From NCBI GenBank assembly GCA_003524365.1, contig DQHS01000336.1:5917-13864 (forward strand): a stretch of 7,948 bases of DNA. Direction: 5' to 3'. Under the pieces are notes generated by a model. The model ran no database searches, had not been told where the DNA came from, and was given only the letters and a program-made list of their open reading frames with translations. The stretch is from Cellvibrio sp. (lineage in GTDB: Bacteria > Pseudomonadota > Gammaproteobacteria > Pseudomonadales > Cellvibrionaceae). Each line of letters starts with the position of its first letter. Position 1 is the first letter of the stretch. A program made the position numbers and the translations under genes. Of the stretch, positions 6,234 to 7,948 are shown piece after piece.

Positions 6234-7376
6234 ATGAAAATAATAAATGCGTTAATAATATTGGGTACCACCAGTCTGCTTATCAATTGTGGTGGTTCAG
6301 GGGGAGGGTCAAGTTCGGGTAACGCCTCGTCTTTGACTCCAGCATCTAGTAGCCAATCGAGTTCTTCCAGTTTGGCTGTTTCATCGGTGAGTTCTTCCAG
6401 TTCTTCCCTCGTAGCTGTTTCATCTAGCGTGGCATCAAGTAGTTCATCAAGTGAGCCTCTTACCTCAGGATGTGATTTTCCGACTAACTTCTCTTGGGTA
6501 TCTACCCAGCCTTTAATAGCGCCAAAGTCAGTCAATCATGTATCCGTTAAAGACCCAACGATTGTTTATTACAATAATCTCTACCATGTATTTGCAACCG
6601 TGTTTGATACTAGTCGCGAGTCATGGAGCGCAGTTTATTTAAATTTTAGCGATTTTTCCCAAGCAAATAGCGCGCCCCAGATTTCATTGGCAAATAAAGG
6701 ACCCGGCGACATGGTTGCCCCACAGGTTTTTTATTTTCGTCCACATAATAAGTGGTATCTCATTGGTCAATGGGGTGCAAAATATTCAACCAATACCGAT
6801 ATCAGTAATCCCGATACTTGGACCTCCCCTAAGTCATTGTTAGCTAATGGTCTAGATATTGGGCTTGATTACTGGGTCATTTGCGATGATGCATATTGCC
6901 ATCTATTTTTCTCAGGTGATGATGGAAATCTATATCGCTCAAAAACCAGCATTGATAATTTCCCCAACTTTTCTGGCTATGAAATTGTAATGTCAGATGA
7001 AGTGCACAAATTGTTTGAAGCTCCTAATGTTTACAAAGTGGAAGGCAAGGATATGTATTTGCTGTTAAATGAAGCTATGGATCCGCGTTATTTCCGGTCA
7101 TGGACAGCAACCAGTTTAGATGGCCCTTGGGTTCCTTTGGCTGACGAACAATCCGCCCCTTTTGCTGGTCCAGTTAACGTCACTTACGAAGGAAAAATAT
7201 GGAGTAATGGTATTAGTCACGGGGAGTTGATCCGTTCCGGCTACGATGAAAAATTGGAAATTAACTCCTGCAATATGCAGTTTCTTTATCAGGGTTTTGA
7301 TCCGGAGGAGGTAGCCCCTAATACTGACTATGGCCGTTTGCCTTACCGGTTAGGATTGTTAAAAGCAAAGTGGTGA
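6234..7376 (+). CDS. GH62 alpha-L-arabinofuranosidase lipoprotein (copy 2)
   Basis: This 380-residue arabinofuranosidase is a paralogue of the gene at 4765-5892. A short signal peptide ends in LLINC with C19 as likely lipidation site; Asn at -1 is unusual for a lipobox, where Gly, Ala or Ser is normal. A Gly/Ser-rich linker (20-74) precedes the GH62 propeller (80-380). Motif-based catalytic candidates are D107 in KDPT (base), D212 in LDYWVICD and E262 in LFEAPNVYK (acid). H329 in ISHGE, conserved in the family, is present here but replaced by Gln in copy 1, so this copy looks the more typical enzyme. I start at ATG 6234, with TGAGAA at 6221-6226 as Shine-Dalgarno and a normal n-region. The frame is open upstream to GTG 6189 and ATG 6198, but those lack a well-placed Shine-Dalgarno. 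A terminator upstream implies its own promoter. Confidence 0.92.
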   Translation: MKIINALIILGTTSLLINCGGSGGGSSSGNASSLTPASSSQSSSSSLAVSSVSSSSSSLVAVSSSVASSSSSSEPLTSGCDFPTNFSWVSTQPLIAPKSVNHVSVKDPTIVYYNNLYHVFATVFDTSRESWSAVYLNFSDFSQANSAPQISLANKGPGDMVAPQVFYFRPHNKWYLIGQWGAKYSTNTDISNPDTWTSPKSLLANGLDIGLDYWVICDDAYCHLFFSGDDGNLYRSKTSIDNFPNFSGYEIVMSDEVHKLFEAPNVYKVEGKDMYLLLNEAMDPRYFRSWTATSLDGPWVPLADEQSAPFAGPVNVTYEGKIWSNGISHGELIRSGYDEKLEINSCNMQFLYQGFDPEEVAPNTDYGRLPYRLGLLKAKW

Positions 7377-7400
7377 TCTCTGAGGTAAAAAGGGGGGGTA
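6441..7400 (+). repeat. Duplicated GH62 unit, copy 2
   Basis: This is the partner of 4963-5917. The catalytic domains differ at about 47 of 299 aligned residues plus a two-residue insertion near the C-terminus here (my hand count, about 84% identity). Similarity ends at a seven-G run just after the stop, where this copy enters its own hairpin and copy 1 enters the GH5 relic. Confidence 0.9.
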
Positions 7401-7709
7401 AACGTATACCCGCATCATTATTATGATGCGGGTATGTGCTGCAATTGGGGCTTATTTCTCTTGTAAATGCACTTGCCCTGACTGTTAAACGATGTGCCGC
7501 TAACAAAGTTATGAAAACTAATAACAAGAATTTGTGGATGTTATTAAATTGTTTCGATTGCGCTATTTCATAGCCCTTCATTCTGAAATCATGTTTCCCT
7601 AGCTTGGGAAAACACTAAGTCGCTGGTGCGGCGGTGCATACACCTGTTCCATGGTACGTGTCCCATAAACCCAAATTTTTTACGAATAATCAATAATTAA
7701 AGGTTTTAT
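7377..7709. other. Intergenic region between GH62 copy 2 and the next lipoprotein gene
   Basis: After the shared GH62 3' flank, with seven G residues at 7392-7398, and the hairpin at 7403-7438, no gene is supported. The longest small + frame I noticed starts at ATG 7511 and gives 20 residues (MKTNNKNLWM and so on) with only a weak ribosome site; I do not call it. A small inverted repeat TTTCCC/GGGAAA lies near 7594-7611. No convincing promoter hexamers were found. Confidence 0.55.
7403..7438. repeat. Hairpin after GH62 copy 2
   Basis: A 13-bp perfect stem (7406-7418 with 7423-7435) has a 4-nt loop and can be extended by three pairs, two of them G-U. It lies 27 bp after the stop codon, where a terminator is expected, but no T tract follows. 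It may be a Rho-assisted or processing end that protects the mRNA, like the similar T-less hairpin at 95-126. Confidence 0.75.
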
Positions 7710-7948
7710 ATGATTCAATCAAAAATAGGTCTGTATTTATGCTTGACCATTTCGGGTGGAATGATGGTTGGATGCGGTGGCGGCGGCTCTAGTAGCTCCT
7801 CTCCATCCAGCGTATCAAGCTTATCCTTATCTTCCAGTTTGGATATGGTGTCATCCACAAGCTCAGACGATAGCTCCAGCTTGTCGTCCTCTAGCATTAC
7901 ATCATCCAATGTGTCCTTGTCTTCCAGTTTGGGTATGGAATCATCGGC
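7710..7948 (+). CDS. Ser-rich lipoprotein, 5' end only (probable further surface enzyme)
   Basis: The first 79 codons of a gene that runs off the window. ATG 7710 follows AAAGG at 7699-7703 with a 6-nt gap, a good ribosome site. A short n-region with K5, a hydrophobic core (6-20) and MVGC give a lipoprotein signal with C22 as the lipidation site; Gly at +2 favours outer-membrane sorting. Residues 23-79 are a Gly4 run and then a serine-rich linker with no folded domain yet. Linker DNA is internally repeated with a 90-bp period and shares words such as TCTTCCAGTTTGG with the GH62 copy 2 linker. By analogy with its neighbours the missing part should be a glycoside hydrolase or carbohydrate-binding module, perhaps another arabinofuranosidase. 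Nothing in the visible part proves this. Confidence 0.82.
   Translation, partial: MIQSKIGLYLCLTISGGMMVGCGGGGSSSSSPSSVSSLSLSSSLDMVSSTSSDDSSSLSSSSITSSNVSLSSSLGMESS
7824..7946 (+). repeat. 90-bp-period repeat in the serine linker
   Basis: The 33 bases at 7824-7856 recur at 7914-7946 with about five differences, exactly 90 bp (30 codons) apart, so the reading frame is kept. The encoded units are SLSSSLDMVSS and SLSSSLGMESS. It points to linker growth by in-frame duplication. The second unit reaches the window edge, so further units may follow. Confidence 0.75.

Noticed and set aside
6164..6535. 123-codon frame on the - strand
   Set aside because: It is the antisense of the serine linker and signal peptide of GH62 copy 2. 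Its Glu/Asp/Leu-rich translation is the usual mirror of serine codons. The same applies to 4466-4717, 4749-5027 and 7715-7909 on the - strand.
7318..7581. 87-codon - strand frame after GH62 copy 2
   Set aside because: It runs through the hairpin at 7403-7438 and the GH62 3' end, and shows no domain or good ribosome site.
1..7948. CRISPR arrays, insertion sequences, tRNA or rRNA genes
   Set aside because: No regularly spaced repeats, transposase-like frames, terminal inverted repeats with target duplications, or tRNA/rRNA signatures were seen on either strand.

Overview
This window looks like part of a plant cell-wall degradation locus from a Cellvibrio-like gammaproteobacterium (Cellvibrionales). 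The genus is inferred from several traits together: Gram-negative signal peptides and lipoboxes, long poly-serine linkers, and secreted or anchored glycoside hydrolases of families typical of Cellvibrio and Teredinibacter. Base composition looks AT-leaning, but I did not compute it. Every gene I can support is on the + strand.

Layout. (1) 1-377 is a non-coding leader with a 13-bp hairpin, a CRP-like site and a start-stop codon pair behind a strong Shine-Dalgarno. (2) 378-1880 encodes a secreted GH5 enzyme, probably subfamily GH5_4, with an N-terminal ricin-B-type beta-trefoil; an intrinsic terminator follows. (3) 1881-2306 holds three more hairpins, one of them terminator-shaped in the leader of the next gene. 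(4) 2307-4733 encodes a GH74 xyloglucanase-type beta-propeller with a Ser-rich linker and a GlyGly-CTERM-like tail. (5) 4765-5892, 31 nt downstream, encodes a GH62 alpha-L-arabinofuranosidase lipoprotein. (6) 5920-5996 is a relic: the last seven codons, stop and terminator of a GH5 gene like the first one. (7) 6234-7376 encodes a second GH62 lipoprotein, about 84% identical to the first in the catalytic domain (hand count). (8) 7710 to the window edge is the start of a further Ser-rich lipoprotein, cut off before any catalytic domain.

Working together (inference). GH5_4 and GH74 enzymes cut glucan backbones, usually xyloglucan, and GH62 enzymes remove alpha-L-arabinofuranosyl side chains. Four of the five products carry an envelope anchor (three lipoboxes and one C-terminal sorting tail); only the GH5 enzyme looks freely secreted. 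That suggests a cell-surface system for arabinose-decorated hemicellulose. GH74 and the first GH62 are probably co-transcribed. The duplicated GH62 genes, the orphan GH5 tail and the shared serine-linker DNA show that the locus has been remodelled by duplication and recombination.
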